This document shows, in pieces, positions 20,396-32,100 of a stretch of 64,000 nucleotides of DNA. The notes under the pieces were generated by a model that had not been told where the DNA came from, made no database searches, and saw nothing but the letters and a program-made list of their open reading frames with translations. Position 1 is the stretch's first letter; every line of letters starts with the position of its first letter. The stretch spans positions 16,554,001 through 16,618,000 of the forward strand of contig NC_059568.1 in the NCBI RefSeq assembly GCF_905220415.1, given 5' to 3'. The position numbers and the translations under genes were made by a program. This stretch comes from Colias croceus (Eukaryota > Arthropoda > Insecta > Lepidoptera > Pieridae).

Positions 20396-23297
20396 ATGGC
20401 AGAAAATTTCACAGAAAACGAACCTATTGCTTTTCCTTTCAAAATGTGAGTATAGGTTTCTGAAATTGATCCCTTTCCCTATGAGCTCGAAAAGTATGTA
20501 AAAAATGTACCTATTATAATAAGTTTCTGAAAATTTTTCCTTAAAATAAATCTGCATTGTTTACAAAAAAAAAATACAAAATACCTACAACTTATTTTTC
20601 AACGTTTTCTAGGCTTCGGTAGGCTTTAACTTAAAAAAAATACTTACAATTTTTTTTTGTTTACTTTTTCACAAAACATTTTCCAGGGTATCCCACGAGA
20701 TCCAAAAGCACATGCTGGGCTGGAACATACCGGAGGAGCACCGGCACTTGGTACACGAACACTGGCGACAGTTTCCTGACGTGGATCGATCCTCGCACTA
20801 TCTCCTGGCGCTCATATACACCATCCTCACCATCTCCTCTGTGACCGGCAACGGACTCGTTATTTGGATATTTAGCACGTGAGTATCAAAAATTTTTTTA
20901 ATGTAACGTAGTTTCGCTTTCATTTCAATTTCTACTTTACAAATTACATTAAAGGAAGAACTCAATTCGACTGCATCATTTTGGGTTTATCAACTCAAAC
21001 TTTCGACAGTGTTATCCAATTTTGATAATTCTTTTTTTTTATGTCTAAGGTGGTACCCCAATGTGGTCCCATTTAAATCAGTTCTGACAATTTGAACGCG
21101 ATTTAATTATCTGTTAAAAAATAATAATTAATATAACAACAGTTTATGTTATAACTTCGGCTAAATTTAAATTTTTAATACCTACTTATGGAAACTCACG
21201 AAAACTACACCCACTCTAGGGTTTAGACTTTTTTACATTTCTCTATAAAAATAATAATTATTTTTTTGGGTGATCTACTAGATAAAAACTTGCTTACTAT
21301 ATAAATGCCTTCCACCAGATCCAAATCCCTGCGCACACCAAGTAACATGTTCGTGATCAACCTGGCGCTCTTCGACCTGGCCATGATGGGGGAGATGCCG
21401 CACCTCATCTTGAACTCCTTCTACCAGAGGATGCTGGGCTACGAGCTCGGCTGCGACATCTATGCGGTGCTGGGCTCGCTGTCTGGTATTGGTGGGGCTA
21501 TGACCAACGCTGTTATAGCGTATGATAGATACAAGTGAGTTATATTTGTTATTGATATATTTACTAAATTACCATTTTCTCTAGATTTTCTAGTAGAATC
21601 AATTCTAGAACCTTATAAATGTTTACCTATCGACTCTATCCTCATTCATCGATACATTCCTAAGTAAAACTAAATACCGTAAAACAGATTGAAAATGTTT
21701 TACAGCTAATCTTTCTATAATTATATCAAACACGAACACAACCACGTTTTTCATGTATTCTGTATTGACGAGACATTACTTCTTTCGTAATTCCTACTGT
21801 ACCTACCAATAAAAATTTAATTCTACACTATACGTTTAACTACAACCCAATAAATTAATTTTATGTTTTCCTTCCCAGAACAATATCCTCACCAATCGAC
21901 GGGCGAATCAACAGAACCCAGGCAACACTACTAGTTATATTCACGTGGCTCTACGCGATGCCATTCACGGTGTTTCCGCTCACGAAGACCTGGGGTAGAT
22001 TTGTTACTGGTATGTAGAACAAATGTATCTTGTAGAATAACTTCTATTCAAAGATTTTTAACTTTGGGTCAAATGAATAGAACAGCAGCTGTTTTCTAAA
22101 TCGATTTGTTAGTCTAAAACGGGGAATAAACCCACTAACTACTGTAATACGGAAAAGGTTAGAATAATATAAATATAATACTTTCTCAAAGGGTTGTTCC
22201 AGACTCCAAACAATTTTATTAACAATTTTAAATACTTTTTCTTATTTTTTCCAGAGGGTTTCCTAACAACATGTTCATTTGACTTCCTGAGCGATGACGT
22301 AAAGACGTTTGTATTGTGCATATCTATTTGGAGCTATGTGATTCCAATGACTCTTATCTGCACCTTCTATCTCAAGCTATTCGGTGCTGTAAGTATATAT
22401 ACAGAATGTATGTAATGTTCGGATCTTAATAGTTGGACCATTTACATATGTACCACTATTCTTTCAAGGTTTTCATTTGAAACTCTCATAAGAATATCTT
22501 CATAACTAATGTACATACCTACCATTTATACCGGTATACATCTTATCAAAGAAATATCCAGGACTTCTTTAATCGATTGAAATTAGGTATATTTATTTTC
22601 CGTAGGTGCGCCATCACGAGAGAATGCTGAAGGAGCAGGCCAAGAAGATGAATGTCAAATCGCTTGCTTCTAACAAAGAAGATGCTGGTAAGAGTGTGGA
22701 GATCAGAATCGCGAAGGTGGCATTCACCATCTTCTTCCTGTTTATCTGTTCTTGGACGCCTTATGGCATCGTTGCCATGATTGGAGCGTTCGGAGACAGG
22801 TACGTAAATATTTAAATAAAAAATTCAATTTCATTAAAGTTACTTAAGTCAACTTTTAATGCATTGTCTTTGTTGCAGATCATTACTAACACCTGTGGTG
22901 ACGATGATCCCAGCAGTATTCTGCAAAGCTGTTTCCTGTCTCGACCCCTGGGTCTACGCTATTAACCACCCAAGATTCAGGTGAGTCTATTAACATTAAT
23001 ATTTTTTTCGTATATCTATAATTACCATAAATTATTAGTTATTAAAGTTCCTAAGCCTTCAATTAAATGTATAAATATGCAACCGCAAGATAAAAAACTT
23101 TCTTGCGCTATTGAGATACAAAACTGCTACGGTAGATATGCGGCAAAGTGCTCTTTTAGTCTATGGTGTTAATTATTTTCTTTCTAATTTACAGGGTGGA
23201 GTTAGAAAAGCGGGTGCCATGGATGGGAGTCAGGGAACCTGATCCCGATACTCAGTCTTCCACCGGCAGCGCAGTCACCAATTCCGCAGAGGCATAG
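20396..23297 (+). CDS. BRh: Blue-class (short-wavelength) opsin, copy 2, complete, 8 exons
   Basis: Light-sensing G-protein-coupled receptor of compound-eye photoreceptors. Exons: 20396-20445, 20687-20878, 21319-21534, 21879-22009, 22255-22388, 22606-22799, 22879-22980, 23195-23297 (1122 nt, 373 aa). Landmarks: start MAENFTENEP; Cys126 and Cys203 as the extracellular disulfide pair; DRY at 150-152; Glu197 at the counterion position; SWTPYG in TM6; retinal Lys322 in VFCKAVSC; NPxxY replaced by the insect-typical DPWVYAINHPRF; tail ending NSAEA. Glu106 stands at the bovine-90 site, arguing against a UV opsin. It differs from copy 1 at about one residue in six in exon 3, among them A130/S, L132/F and, in exon 4, F194/Y. 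Introns are short and without recognised repeats. Divergently oriented to copy 1 with a duplicated core promoter. Confidence 0.96.
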
Positions 23298-23336
23298 ACA
23301 ATCAAGAACTGACCATGGACAACGATAACCAAAGAC

Positions 23337-23342
23337 AATAAA
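23337..23342 (+). terminator. Possible poly(A) signal of opsin copy 2
   Basis: AATAAA lies 40 bases after the stop codon. This is close, so an alternative further downstream (for example near 23787) may be the main one. No transcript data support the choice. Confidence 0.4.
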
Positions 23343-24740
23343 AGCGACGACAACGACGACCATAGGCAACGTTTCAGGATACACTAGCATTTGTTTCTAT
23401 TCATGAAATAATAATGAAGACAGACTGAATAGCTTTAAAAGTACTTGTAATCGTAATTTATATTGAAGCTGTCCATAATGTAAAGATCATACATACTATT
23501 AAACATTGTATGAATTTTTTTTTATATACAGCATTTCAAATAATAATACTACTATTTCGATACTACAGAGTAATCCAAAACTGGATCATACCAACTAAAG
23601 AACTAAATTTCCAACTTTTTGTAGCTTTGAAAGAAAAATATTATTATAATTATTAAATGAATAGGAATATTTGTTAGATTATGATATTATGATATTCAAA
23701 GAGCGCAATATATAAAACTCAGAGGACAGAAAAAAGGTCTAATCATTCGCTTAAAGCATAACAGACTGTATTTACCTTGTATTTATAATAAATAGTTTTA
23801 ATAATGACGATGATCCCAAACGACTACGGCGAACATTTTTTCTAGTGAAAAAAGAAATATAACATGATGAAAATAACTATACTTCTATCCTTTTATTTCC
23901 TTCTATTTTTATGCAGTCCACTACCTTGTATCATTATCTGACTACCTACAAACTTTGATAGCGCGCAAAATTTTTATAAATCTATAAGTAAGACTTATGT
24001 AATATCCAGTATTTGTTTCGCGCTCTAACATAATAATTAATTGCTTTTTATACCTAAACTTTGTAGACTATTCAATTCAATAGATGGCGCGCGGTGTGTC
24101 CCTTAATTTATGGAACCGAAAGAAAGCAGGGATATATTTTTTTACTTAGTACTTATAGATATAAAAAATTTAAATGACGAATTATTTTTTAATTAATTTA
24201 TGTTTTCTCTAGTTCCAGTTAGTCGTAGTAATAAAATAATATTATTATAAAAAAGTACGTACCTCAGGCACCTTCCAGTCAGTGAGTGAGTTAATTAATC
24301 CTTGGAACATAGTTTTGGTACAAAGTTAATATTATTATTTATTACCAAGTTACATAGGTAGGTGTAAGCAGCTTTTTTAATTTAAAAAAAGGTGGCTTAA
24401 AGAGTTTTTTTATCTAGGTACCAAAATTATTAGAAGAGAATAGTAGTTAATATTACTCAGACATTAATATTATGTACCTACTTAAAAAAATTACGCTTAT
24501 TTTTCATTTATCACCTGCCTAAATTTGAATAAAGTACACATAATATGCAATTTTTTTTAGATCATGGCAATTAGCGAAGACTTTATGCCAGTGTCCAGTT
24601 AAAAATTAATCTATAATCGTAGACAGAGTAACTAATAGACCCAATGACGATACCTTTCTCACTTACACAAGAAAGAGAGCGAAAATACCATAACAAATGC
24701 ATAAGACAAAGACACAAATACCCAATTTTTTGTCCCTTAT
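23343..24740. other. Intergenic, nothing recognised
   Basis: AT-rich sequence after the plus-strand opsin. It may include the opsin 3' UTR. I see no exon, RNA gene or clear repeat boundary. Confidence 0.5.
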
Positions 24741-25090
24741 GCTAGGCGTCCACTAGGCGGATCGGGCCGGGCCGCATCGCAACGCAAAAATACGCCGGCC
24801 TATGTTTTGTATGAAACATCGTCCATTAGCGACGGATCGGGTCGGGGCGGGCCGCAACGCATTGGCGGATATAGATTCGCAGGCGGATTTCTGCCGGCGG
24901 TGCGCTGCGGCCCGACCCGTCTAGTGGACGCAGGCAGGCGGATGTGTGACGTCTGTAATCTGTTAGATAAAATCCGCCTAGGCGGTCCGCCGCGCCCCGT
25001 ACAGGTGGACGCAGGAGCAAACAGCGCGTCCATTAGAGACGGCCCGTTGCGATGCGACCCGCCCCGATCCGTCTCTAATGGACGCCTAGC
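24741..25090. mobile_element. GC-rich MITE with ~43 bp terminal inverted repeats
   Basis: The left end (gctaggcgtccactaggcgg, then atcgggccgggccgcatcgc) matches the reverse complement of the right end (gctaggcgtccattagagac, then ggatcggggcgggtcgcatc). Inside, shorter degenerate copies of the same words recur in both directions (gtccattagcgacggatcgg, gtctagtggacgcaggcagg, gcgtccattagagacgg), so the element is built from its own ends. It is a GC island in AT-rich DNA. The ORFs in all frames are a by-product of its composition. A target duplication is unclear (ttat left, ttaa right). Confidence 0.8.
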
Positions 25091-25265
25091 TTAAAGTGTG
25101 TAACCTGTTTTTCAAGATCAGCAACTTGAGTTGCGAAACAAACTTTGACAGTTCGTGCCTTCATCGTGCTTGGTGTTCGAATTTTGGATATTATTTAGTA
25201 AAAAATCGATACGAGTAGGTACATTGAAAAGACGGTGAAATTATCTTAATATAGAAGTAAATAGA

Positions 25266-25849
25266 ATGGTGCGTTGTCGTGTTATTGCATGTTTACGCGA
25301 TAGTGAGAAGAAAATTGCCGGTGTGTCTTTTCACGCGTAAGTACGACTTTATTGTCCTTATTTATAGTTTCTCAGTGATGATTATTTATATTTTAGTCTA
25401 AAGTAACAACAAGTCGCGTTAAAACAAGGAAAATATTAGCGTAATATCGATTTTTACATTCAATAACCTATAAACATCAACAAGTGAGTGTTGCCAGTGT
25501 CGGGAAAAATAATACCCCGATCATCAATAAAAAAAATATTGATTTGACAATATGGCGAAACTCGAAAGTAAATGAATATGAAATCCCATAATAACCCAGT
25601 GTTTCGGGAAGACTTCGGCATCGAAAACATATTTTAATTTATTATTTCTCATAGTAATAATTGTGATTGACATAAAATTACACTTATAATTTTAGAGAAC
25701 CTGAACTACCTGCGAGCATTAATTATTATTAACCTATGTTTATCGATTTGTTTCCAGATGATCCAGACCTACGTAATTAATGGATCGAAGTGGGAGAAAA
25801 GATTGGATTCTCACAAAATATTGTAAAATATGAACAAGCCAATGAAAAA
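25266..25849 (+). pseudogene. Broken THAP-domain gene or transposon-derived relic
   Basis: An ATG at 25266 opens a 71 nt exon encoding MVRCRVIACLRDSEKKIAGV then SFHA, the start of a C2CH zinc-binding THAP domain (Cys4, Cys9), ending at a good donor (CGC|GTAAGT). A matching second part follows an acceptor at 25757/25758: DPDLRN-stop-WIEVGEKIGFSQ, which fits the PxxxxRxxWI section of THAP domains. It carries an in-frame TAA (25778-25780), and the intron phase would also need a frame change. THAP domains bind DNA in P-element-like transposases and in host factors. Both breaks argue for a dead copy; an alternative second exon was not found. Confidence 0.55.
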
Positions 25850-26850
25850 GTAAGAAATGTGTACACGAAATTAACATTGTTTCGTCATCAATAATCAATC
25901 TGTTTATATTTTTTTGTATTTACTAAATTGATTATAAAGACAAAAGAAAAATCTCTTATCTGGTTTTATTTAATTGCTCCTAAAAATATTTACCCTTTCC
26001 AAAACATCCGGGAGCTCGGATACTGTGGCAACATTCAACTTATACATTGACAAACTATCTTTGTCTCAGTCGCGGTTACAGAGGTCTATAATATATATAC
26101 CTAATTATTTTGTAGTTCTATCATTAAAAAAATAAAAAGCGCATTGATAATAATTAATGTTTCGTAATAAAAAATGTTATTAATTAAATCTATTAAGGGG
26201 GGTTAGGCGGCCAGCGAAAATTCAGCTATTCGGGCCTGAGGTAAGCGGTGAGGGGGTCCGCGTTTAATATGGAATCAACGTGCTCGAAACTAAAAATCGT
26301 AAGCGCCATTCACATTTTTATCAAAAAGTGAATGAAAATATTTAGTATTTTCTAAATCTGAAACAGCCACGAAATCGAGAAGGTAAATATCTAGGTATGT
26401 ATTTGTGATTTTATACGAATTATTTTCGTAAAATACGGTTGTAATGAGCATTTATATGATAATTTAGAGGTAACTTCAGGATTTTTTTTATCGAGCAAAA
26501 TTTTTCTGATCGTGTTTTGGAAATAGTCATCCGATCACACATACGTTCTGTAAATTTACATATTAAAAATTTCAGTGCGAAAAAACTTCAATATTTTCAA
26601 TTATAGCTCATAGAAAACAGTCCATTTTGCCGTGTTCACCTACTAAGGGCCCTTAAGTAACTACCTCATTTATCATACTCTAAGATCCGAATTTGGGTCG
26701 ACCTTCAGCCATCTGTAGCAGATTAAACCAGATGAGATTTCTTTTTTAACAATATTAATGTAATTTGTGAATAAATAATATGCTAACTTGCCTATCAAAA
26801 ACTGTGCTCTTGCACTGCTGGATCTCGTTCTATCATAGTTAAAGGCCCAT

Positions 26851-27023
26851 AATCTTTATATATAAAAATGAATCGCAAAATGTGTTGGTAAGCGCATAAC
26901 TAGAGAACGGCTGAACCGATTTCGATAATTCTTTTTTTATTATATTTCTTGAAGTACGAGGATGGATCTTATGTAGAGAAAACGTAAACATGTACCACGG
27001 GCGAAGCTGGGGCGGACCGCTAG
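26851..27023 (+). mobile_element. Helitron-like element ending CTAG|T
   Basis: It begins aatctttatatataaaaatg, contains gcgcataactagagaacggc and tgaaccgatttcgataattc, and ends accacgggcgaagctggggc then ggaccgCTAG|T. I recognise this as a very common lepidopteran Helitron-derived family. The ends look complete, so the copy is fairly young. Confidence 0.7.
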
Positions 27024-27489
27024 TATTATTAAAAAACCTTTTCTATACATGATGACTACAGACTGAACATTAAAACTTTGTAGAAAATAATATAATTATG
27101 TGACACAAGTTGCAATAGTTACTTTTAGTGTCAAATGAGCATCTACATTCTACGTACAAGTTTTAAAATCAAATATGCGATTATTTATAGGTCTAATATT
27201 TTAATTTTAAAGGTACAAATAAAAAGAATTACATGGAGTCTACCTAATACCTGACAATTATTGCACATTTACCACTTATAAAATACGTTAAAATATTAAA
27301 TCAGTAAAAACCTTACAGCATATTATTATATACTATTTATAGAGTGCGAACAACGAAGTGGGAACAGTAGACACAGGTGGGAACAAGTAACAACACGACG
27401 TTCCCGCCGCGAGCGCTCGTAGTCGTGGTTGAGTGCAGTGCTATCGAAGTGCGTTTCTTTAGGGATTTTTTTCATATTTACGAATAAAC

Positions 27490-27569
27490 ATGGTGAAATG
27501 TGCAGTTTGATCTTGCACGAACGATACTAGAAAAAACACAAAATTGAAATCCAGTATCACATTTCATCG
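27490..27569 (+). pseudogene. Second THAP-like first exon with in-frame TGA
   Basis: The reading frame from ATG 27490 gives MVKCAV-stop-SCTNDTRKNTKLK followed by SSITFHR, the N-terminal THAP signature (MVKC....C...., then ITFHRFP in intact members). The seventh codon is TGA (27508-27510), and the expected donor after CATCG reads ATAAGT instead of GTAAGT. Both lesions mark it as a relic. GC-rich sequence before (27390-27450) and after (27610-27715) may belong to the same element. Confidence 0.5.
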
Positions 27570-28033
27570 ATAAGTCGATTGTTGTATTTATTTTTATGAA
27601 AATAAATCTAGCATCGCGGGGGTGAAGGGGAAGTGGGAGGTGGACACGCGCAGGCTCGCCCGTGCACCCTTCGCGCAGTGCGCACCTCACTGCCGCTACG
27701 TGATCGTAGTGATGTAACTTGACCAGCGATGTACTCGATAGTTTACAAGACATTTCTCCTTTAATAACTTATTAAACATAAAATTTACTTAAGATACATA
27801 TTTATTTACATAACTTATCGATAGCTCAACACGCAATTGATATCTACCCATCCCTATATTTTGTCACACACACATCTATATAGTATCTATAGCTCATCTG
27901 CCTACGAATTACTTGCTCTGTGGCCTACGATGCGCACTAAGAAATTTATGCAATATACACGCGCTCTATACAGCTATTGTAATATTATATACCAACTCTA
28001 AGGTAAAAACCTAAAAACCTGTAATTATTGATA

Positions 28034-28923
28034 TAGGTCTACCAGAATCTGATGGCATATTTTTATTTAAGAAATAAAAGATTTTCATGTGGCAACTTAT
28101 TTGACAACTATCAAATTGGTTGTCAAATTAGTTGTCTTTTTTGCAGTTGATGAATAATTTTTAGGAATTTGTCTAAAAAATCTTCGAAAATGTCGAAAAT
28201 GCCGCTGCGATCACAAGCGAGATGTGTTGTTTATATTGTTGATAAGAAAACATTCGATGAAGAAGGGTCCAACACATCACAATTTTCAATTTTGAAGATT
28301 TTATTGGTAAATTGGATTTACCCGTTTTGATACTTTAAATTATAAAAATATTATATGTAGGTAACTATAATATTGTTTGTTGATTAGAATATAATTTTAT
28401 GAAAATTATTACAGGAGTTTCCAATACGGCTATTCTTCAAGTCAAAGCTGTCCAAGTCAATTTTATAATGTGTATCTGTTAATACTTACGAAAATAAACA
28501 TAGTTTTATTTTATTTTTATTTTATTTAATAAAAAAATATAAGCAGTTTTGATCTACATTATCATTATATCGATATTTTCACATGGCATACTGGTAATAA
28601 ATATACAAATAATGTGTAAATAATAATATGTATTACCTGTATACTGTATAAAAGTAATATGTATAATTCACAGATATATAAACATTACTTATATTTGGAT
28701 GTCTGTGGTATAATTGTACCTATATTATACATGTACCTACCTACATAATATTAAGTGGATATCTCATTATTAAGTACAGTATTGTCCACTTAAGTAATGT
28801 GACTAATGATATTGAGGACAAAATAAAAAATAAGCAGTATCAAGATCGTTCAGTCCATTTTCCCTAGGGTTGCACACTCAAAATTTTTATTTCCCTAATT
28901 GCCATCAGATTCTGGTTTACCTA
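28034..28923. mobile_element. TA-flanked DNA element, 890 bp, just upstream of SPG7
   Basis: The left end taggtctaccagaatctgat(ggca) and the reverse complement of the right end taggtaaaccagaatctgat(ggca) form inverted repeats with TA on both sides (28032-28033, 28924-28925), pointing to the Tc1/mariner group. It carries a short relic ORF (28190-28330). The right end lies 218 bp before the SPG7 start codon, so it forms part of the promoter side of that gene. Confidence 0.75.
28190..28330 (+). pseudogene. Relic of a transposase N-terminus inside the 890 bp element
   Basis: A 46-codon ORF starts MSKMPLRSQARCVVYIVDKK and ends with a stop after WIYPF. The LRSQAR-x-x-VY motif followed by an acidic stretch resembles the N-terminus of DDE_3-type transposase proteins common in insects. 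I recall that pattern from memory and cannot verify it. The rest of the transposase is absent. Confidence 0.35.
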
Positions 28924-29141
28924 TAGTATGGCAACATCTAACTCGGCTGATTAAATATATTCCTTTGCCCAAAGCTGTCTATATGACATGACAAAACAAG
29001 TAGAGAAAATGTCATTGTCAATAATTTATCAAATCAAATGCCAAATTCCCAAACCTGAGAACATAAAAATAACATGTAATTTCATAAACTTTAGCTCGAT
29101 AATCCCAAATATAAATGGTTCAGCTTTCATAGTTTTTCAAA

Positions 29142-32100
29142 ATGTTATCTATTAAGCGATTACCGACATTATCCGCGTCGAAAATACAGTCTAAAGTATC
29201 CTTTGATTTGAAAAATGTGATCGTCGAAAGAGATATAAACAAAAATTATTCTTCAAAATTAATAGATTTATGCAAATCAGTTTTCGTTTTACATCGGATT
29301 ACGAGTAAATCGAAGCACCCAGTAAGTACAATTAACCATTAATTATCGATTTACGAAATAGATGTGTTATTGCACAATATTCATTAATTTTGTATTTATA
29401 ACATTGCACTAATTTCCCAGTAAACCACTACGTAATATTAATATAAATTACGTTTATAAAGTAAAATAACTATAAAACAAGCTTAATGTATGTGTATTGT
29501 GTAGAACTCGTACTACTTAGATCAAAAATGCATCAAAACTTAACCTATGATGATTATTTTTTTTATAATTACATAATTTTTTTATATATATTCTATGATA
29601 AGCTATTGTCCCTGTTGTCAAAGCAAATTTCCATTGAAATAAGATGTTTCATTGCACTGAATACTAGTGTATATCACTCAAACAGAAATCACTCTATTGC
29701 AAAGTTAATCATTCTGTTATTGATATGAGTAAGAACATGAAATTAATATGATAGAATTACCTATTTAATAAATTTTCACAATTCCCAAATACTTGTATAA
29801 TGTATATGTATGTAGCCATAGTATTAAAATACAAATTAATAATAAATAATGTTTATTGTTTCAGCAATTACGCCATTTCAATGCTGAATTCAGAGCTGCA
29901 CAAGCTTTGTTGAAAAGGTCGAACTTGCCTGGCCTTAATTCATATTTAAACTTTAGTGCTTTGGCCAGAAGATTGCACACAAGTTCCTCTAACTATAACA
30001 AGGATTCGGATAAAGACAAGGTTTGTTATTTTCTAAAATACATATGAAATTATTAAGCTATTGCATAGCTTCTATCGCCTTGACTTCCGTAACGAAAAAA
30101 CATCACGCTCCCCACTCCAACGGGCTCGGAGGTGTGCAGGTGTGCAGGTGTGCACACCTGCAGTCCCCGAGTGCCACACATCTTTTTTGTTTTTTTGTTC
30201 TAATTATAACTGAAAGATAGATCAATCTCACTGGTGTACTGTATTTTCTCAGTGTAGTTATCAATGTTACCAAACCTTGATAATATCATCGACTGATTGA
30301 TTCCTCTTTTGTTGAAAATATATTTTTGCACAATGATGCGAAGCATCAGAGAGTGCTTTAGGATCGAAAAATTTTTTTCGCCTCATTTTTGCAGCTATTC
30401 TTATTATTATAGCCTTGTTAGTTCACGGAATCAAGATATTTTGCATACTATTGTTGAGATAATTTAATGGAGATTAATCCCATACTTTTTAAAAATTGAT
30501 TTACTTCAATAGAATTGGAAAAAAACACCGAAATAGGTCAAAAAATTTTCCTGTCCGTCATGTGTGAAACCTGAAAACACTATAACTTGTGAAAAAATCC
30601 ATCATTTGAGTTAAATTTTTTTTTAAATATTCTAATCGATGATTGTAGGTCACTGAATGCGAATGATTAATTAATTCAGTGTCGTTTAATTGCAATTAAT
30701 AATTGCAATTAAACGAAAACTACAAGACTATATCTATAAATATTTTTTTTTTTTCATAATTAAATGAGCATTATGTGTCGTGCACTTTAGGATTTTCCAA
30801 ATAATTTTTTTATTTTAAACATAAATTTTAATATTTATTAGTGACACTTCAACAACAATAACTTTTAATTGCATTGGTTGCAGGATAAAGACAAAAAGAA
30901 GAATGACGATGCAAATATCCCATCGATTATGGTCAAGGCGCTTTTCTGGCTCATGACCACCTTCACCCTCATCATCATGAGCTCCATGCTGCTGCCGGGA
31001 GATAATCCACAGAGTGAGGTACATTAATTACAAGTTATTTAGCCTAGCATACTTACAAATTATGTAGATAAAAGCATCTGTAACCATAATTATATGTATA
31101 AACAATCTTAGTGTAGTTCAATAATTCTGGTTTGCTTCTATATTATATTATATACCTAAACAATGATTGGAGATGCTCATGGTTTCCATCATTAATCAAT
31201 TTGATTTTTATTTACACTTTATCCATCCAACAAAGCAAAAAAATTAAAAGCCAATCAGCCAATATTCAGTTACAATTTGTTGTAAAATGTCCATCTCATA
31301 TAACTAAATGAAACAAAAAAAACCTGTAACATTTATTTTTCCAGTTTGTGAGATATGTATCATGGAACGAGTTTGTATACTCAATGCTGTCAAAAGGTGA
31401 GGTGGAAGAGCTTATAGTCAGACCCGATATAGAAGTTGTGACCATCATACTGCATGAGGGAGCTGTTATTAAGGGGAAAAAGGTAAAATTGTTAACATGT
31501 TTTTATTAATATATTCTTGTAAAGCATTAAAGCAATGTGTATTTTTGTGCTGTATACACTGAACAAAATCTCCTTTATGTAGAAACTGATAAAAACACTT
31601 CTGAGAATAACAATTTTATTTAGATTATTGAGAAATATGTTTTATGACATAAAAATGGATAGTGCAACTGTAATATCATGTGAGACCAGACTAAGTTAAT
31701 TTAGACAATATTATGTTATTTTTTGGTAGCTAAAGGCTTTGCAATTTAATGTTAAGTTAAAGTTCCTGAAACTTCTATGTAAGTTTTTTTGTAGTTTGTG
31801 CTTAACCCATTGAGCCCCAAGCCGCCCGATCGGTCCCAGACACAATAGATTTTCTATTGTGTCTGTGGTTCCGGGGCCTGAGTTATCAATGTAATAAGTA
31901 TTCCTTTTTTACAGGCAACTAGTCGCGTGTACCACATGAATGTTGGGGACATTCACAGATTTGAAGAGAAACTGCGAGAAACCGAAAGTAGCTTGGGTGT
32001 TAAGGAGGGTGTGTTTTTTATCCCATTTTGATGAATTATTCTTGCTAATGTAAAAATATGGTTTGCTTGTCTTTATTGTCTTTCTTTCACAATGGACGAA

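Noticed and set aside
11152..23297. UV or long-wavelength opsin class
   Set aside because: Insect UV opsins have Lys at the bovine-90 position, here Glu in both copies; long-wavelength opsins differ throughout TM3 and the third loop. Blue class fits best.
11152..23297. One copy being an assembly duplicate or pseudogene
   Set aside because: The copies differ at many codons and in all introns, and both reading frames and all splice sites are intact.
24800..25094. Overlapping ORFs in three frames in the GC-rich block
   Set aside because: They arise from GC-rich inverted and direct repeats of a MITE that lack stop codons; no domain and no splice sites.
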